NCBI RefSeq assembly: GCF_000194155.1
Contig: NZ_GL877878.1
Span: 186,001-250,000, forward strand
DNA from: Saccharopolyspora spinosa NRRL 18395
GTDB lineage: Bacteria; Actinomycetota; Actinomycetes; Mycobacteriales; Pseudonocardiaceae
Direction: 5' to 3'
DNA length: 64,000 nucleotides
Numbering within the stretch: the stretch's first letter is position 1; every line of letters starts with the position of its first letter. Positions 61,962 to 64,000 of this stretch are shown one piece after another. A model generated the notes under the pieces. The model searched no databases and was not told the origin of the DNA. It saw nothing but the letters and a program-made list of their open reading frames with translations. Made by a program: the position numbers and the translations under genes.

Positions 61962-64000
61962 ATGGGTACGTCGTCTGTTGAATCTCCGTTGGTCGATCTG
62001 CGAGAACGGTTGCCCGAGCTGATGCTGCACGACCAGCGTCGGCTGCATCGTCGCATCGAGGGAGCCCGCAAGATCCGCGATCCGCAGGCACTGCGGGCCG
62101 TGACGGCCGAGATCGCCGGCGACGTCGACGCCGCGGAGCGGCGGATCGAGCAGCGCCGGGGCAACGTGCCCAAGATCAGCTACCCCGAGGCGCTGCCGGT
62201 CAGCCAGCGCCGGGACGACCTGCTCGCGGCGATCCGCGACAACCAGGTCGTCATCGTCGCCGGCGAGACCGGCTCCGGAAAGACGACGCAGCTGCCGAAG
62301 ATGTGCCTGGAGCTGGGCCGAGGCATCCAGGGCATGATCGGCCACACCCAGCCCCGGCGGCTGGCCGCCCGCACCGTTGCCGAACGCGTCGCCGAGGAGC
62401 TCGACACCGAGCTCGGCAGCGCCATCGGCTACCAGGTGCGCTTCACCGAGAGGGCCGGCGCCGACACCCTGGTCAAGCTGATGACCGACGGCATCCTGCT
62501 GGCCGAGATCCAGCACGACCGGCTGCTGCGGCGTTACGACACGCTGATCATCGACGAGGCGCACGAGCGCAGCCTGAACATCGACTTCATCCTCGGCTAC
62601 CTCAAGCAGCTGCTGCCGCGCCGCCCCGACCTGAAGGTGATCATCACCTCGGCCACCATCGACCCGGAGCGCTTCTCGCGGCATTTCGACGACGCGCCCG
62701 TGATCGAGGTCTCCGGGCGCACCTACCCGGTCGAGTTGCGGTACCGCCCGCTGCTGGACGACTCGGACGAGACCGAGGACGTGGTGCGCGACCAGACGCA
62801 GGCAATCTGCGACGCGGTGGACGAGCTCTGCGCCGAGGCCCCGGGCGACATCCTGGTCTTTCTCAGCGGTGAACGTGAGATCCGGGACGCCGCCGACGCC
62901 CTGAAGCAGCAGAACCTGCGCAACACCGAGGTCCTGCCGCTGTACGCGCGGCTGACAGCCGCCGAGCAGCACCGGGTGTTCCAGCCGCACAGCGGTCGGC
63001 GGATCGTGTTGTCCACCAACGTGGCCGAGACCTCGCTGACGGTGCCCGGCATCAAGTACGTCATCGACCCCGGCACCGCCCGCATCTCCCGGTACAGCTT
63101 CCGGACGAAGGTGCAGCGGCTGCCCATCGAACCGGTCTCGCAGGCGTCGGCGAACCAGCGGAAGGGCCGCTGCGGCCGGGTTTCCGAAGGCATCTGCATC
63201 CGGCTGTACTCCGAGGAGGACTTCGAGTCCCGCCCCGAGTTCACCGACCCGGAGATCCTGCGCACCCACCTGGCCTCGGTCATCCTGCAGATGACCTCGC
63301 TGGGCCTGGGCGAGATCGAGTCGTTCCCGTTCCTGGAGCCGCCGGACCGCCGCCAGATCACCGACGGCGTCAACCTGCTCCACGAACTGGGCGCGCTGGA
63401 CAGCTCGAAGACCGAGCTGCACAAGCGGCTGACCCCGATCGGCCGCAAGCTCGCCCAGCTCCCGATCGACCCGCGACTGGCCCGGATGGTCCTCGAAGCG
63501 GATCGCAACGGCTGCGTGCGCGACGTGCTCGTCATCGCCGCCGCGCTGTCTATTCAGGACCCCCGCGAACGACCGGCGGAAAAGCAGCAGGCCGCCGACC
63601 AGAAGCACGCGCGGTTCGTCGAGAAGGACGCCGAGTCCGACTTCCTCACCTACCTCAGCATGTGGCGGTACCTGCGCACCCAGCAGAAGGAACTTTCGTC
63701 CAACCAGTTCCGGAAGCTGTGCCGGACCGACTTCCTCAACTACCTGCGGGTCCGCGAGTGGCAGGACCTCTACGGACAGCTGCGGCAGATGGTCAAGTCG
63801 ATGGGCATGACCCTCGGCGAACAGGACGCCGACGCGGCACGAATCCACCAGTCGGTGCTGGCCGGTCTGCTGTCGCACGTCGGCCTCAAGGACGTGGACA
63901 AGAAGACCGAGAAGAAGTCGGGGGCGCCCGGGCGCGGTTCGAACGAGTACCAGGGCGCGCGCAACGCCCGGTTCGCCGTGTTCCCCGGGTCGTCGCTGTT
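61962..64000 (+). CDS. hrpA: ATP-dependent RNA helicase HrpA (3' end outside window)
   Basis: DEAH-box helicase; first 679 codons visible with no stop. N-terminal PELMLHDQRRLHRRIEGARK, Walker A VIVAGETGSGKTTQLPKMCL, QPRRLAARTVAERVAEEL, DEAH box in TLIIDEAHERSLNIDFILGY, SAT in VIITSATIDPERFSRHFDDA, motif VI QRKGRCGRVSEGICIRLYSE. HrpA is ~1280 aa, so about half lies outside. The sequence uses RKGRCGR where QRxGRxGR is expected, intact. ATG 61962. Works on RNA, e.g. mRNA or ribosome rescue. Confidence 0.95.
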   Translation, partial: MGTSSVESPLVDLRERLPELMLHDQRRLHRRIEGARKIRDPQALRAVTAEIAGDVDAAERRIEQRRGNVPKISYPEALPVSQRRDDLLAAIRDNQVVIVAGETGSGKTTQLPKMCLELGRGIQGMIGHTQPRRLAARTVAERVAEELDTELGSAIGYQVRFTERAGADTLVKLMTDGILLAEIQHDRLLRRYDTLIIDEAHERSLNIDFILGYLKQLLPRRPDLKVIITSATIDPERFSRHFDDAPVIEVSGRTYPVELRYRPLLDDSDETEDVVRDQTQAICDAVDELCAEAPGDILVFLSGEREIRDAADALKQQNLRNTEVLPLYARLTAAEQHRVFQPHSGRRIVLSTNVAETSLTVPGIKYVIDPGTARISRYSFRTKVQRLPIEPVSQASANQRKGRCGRVSEGICIRLYSEEDFESRPEFTDPEILRTHLASVILQMTSLGLGEIESFPFLEPPDRRQITDGVNLLHELGALDSSKTELHKRLTPIGRKLAQLPIDPRLARMVLEADRNGCVRDVLVIAAALSIQDPRERPAEKQQAADQKHARFVEKDAESDFLTYLSMWRYLRTQQKELSSNQFRKLCRTDFLNYLRVREWQDLYGQLRQMVKSMGMTLGEQDADAARIHQSVLAGLLSHVGLKDVDKKTEKKSGAPGRGSNEYQGARNARFAVFPGSSL

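Noticed and set aside
58833..63878. 1681-codon minus-strand open frame
   Set aside because: Runs antisense through the ABC, hydratase, methyltransferase and hrpA genes, all with clear motifs; a GC-rich shadow frame of Arg/His/Gln-rich composition.

Overview
The window is high-GC DNA with GTG starts, ATGA/GTGA gene overlaps and many regulators and lipoproteins. It reads as a Pseudonocardiaceae-type actinobacterium (Saccharopolyspora/Amycolatopsis-like; genus inferred). The order nucS, methylmalonyl-CoA epimerase, acetyl-CoA acetyltransferase, thioredoxin/YbbN, glgP recalls, from memory, the nucS-to-glgP region of Mycobacterium tuberculosis. This suggests the split nucS described below sits at the ancestral locus.

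Most striking region (4250-14087): the resident nucS (mismatch endonuclease NucS/EndoMS) is cut after about codon 45. Its 5' piece lies at 4250-4390 and its 3' piece at 13500-14087. Between them is a ~9.1 kb element with matching terminal inverted repeats (TATCCGTGG at 4391 and, inverted, at 13490-13498). It encodes three large tyrosine recombinase-type proteins and a small DUF6262/TnpC-like protein, joined by three GTGA overlaps (Tn554/RIT-like). About 90 bp inside its left end it carries a complete, diverged nucS with a strong ribosome binding site, in the same orientation as the gene it interrupted. The element thus seems to break a DNA-repair gene and supply its replacement. It also carries a GNAT acetyltransferase, a frameshifted methyltransferase, two consensus DnaA boxes, a 22-bp perfect hairpin and a cluster of IS21-like end sites.

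Left of the element: the end of an ectoine ABC transporter (ehuD, ehuA), a Nudix hydrolase, a 13E12/DUF222 fragment with an SOS-like box, and a GH13 alpha-glucosidase with a frameshifted C-terminus.

Right of the element: an MFS remnant, a damaged sodium:solute symporter, lipoproteins, an aldehyde dehydrogenase, the PTS-type dihydroxyacetone kinase operon dhaKLM (dhaL frameshifted, DhaM fused to HPr), two alpha/beta hydrolases, a MerR regulator with a textbook 19-bp-spacer promoter, a hendecad coiled-coil protein, TetR and penicillin acylase genes, mce, a thiolase and dinB. A coupled lacI-manA-ABC sugar uptake operon follows. Next come a cutA with an amber codon, a MarR regulator, a chaplin-like secreted protein, a YbbN-like co-chaperone, two paralogous HExxH lipoprotein proteases (one frameshifted by an 11-bp duplication), glgP, an HNH nuclease, and a cysteine dioxygenase-rhodanese operon behind a Cys-containing leader peptide. 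The window ends with an ABC ATPase, enoyl-CoA hydratase, a THUMP-like methyltransferase and the start of hrpA.

Two themes cross the window. A quasi-palindromic intergenic repeat (TGACAGGAAGGTTCCC, full form TGAGGAAGGGAACCTTCCTG...) recurs at least eleven times but was not seen inside the element. Broken genes are also unusually frequent, several at short tandem duplications, so real decay and assembly error both need consideration.
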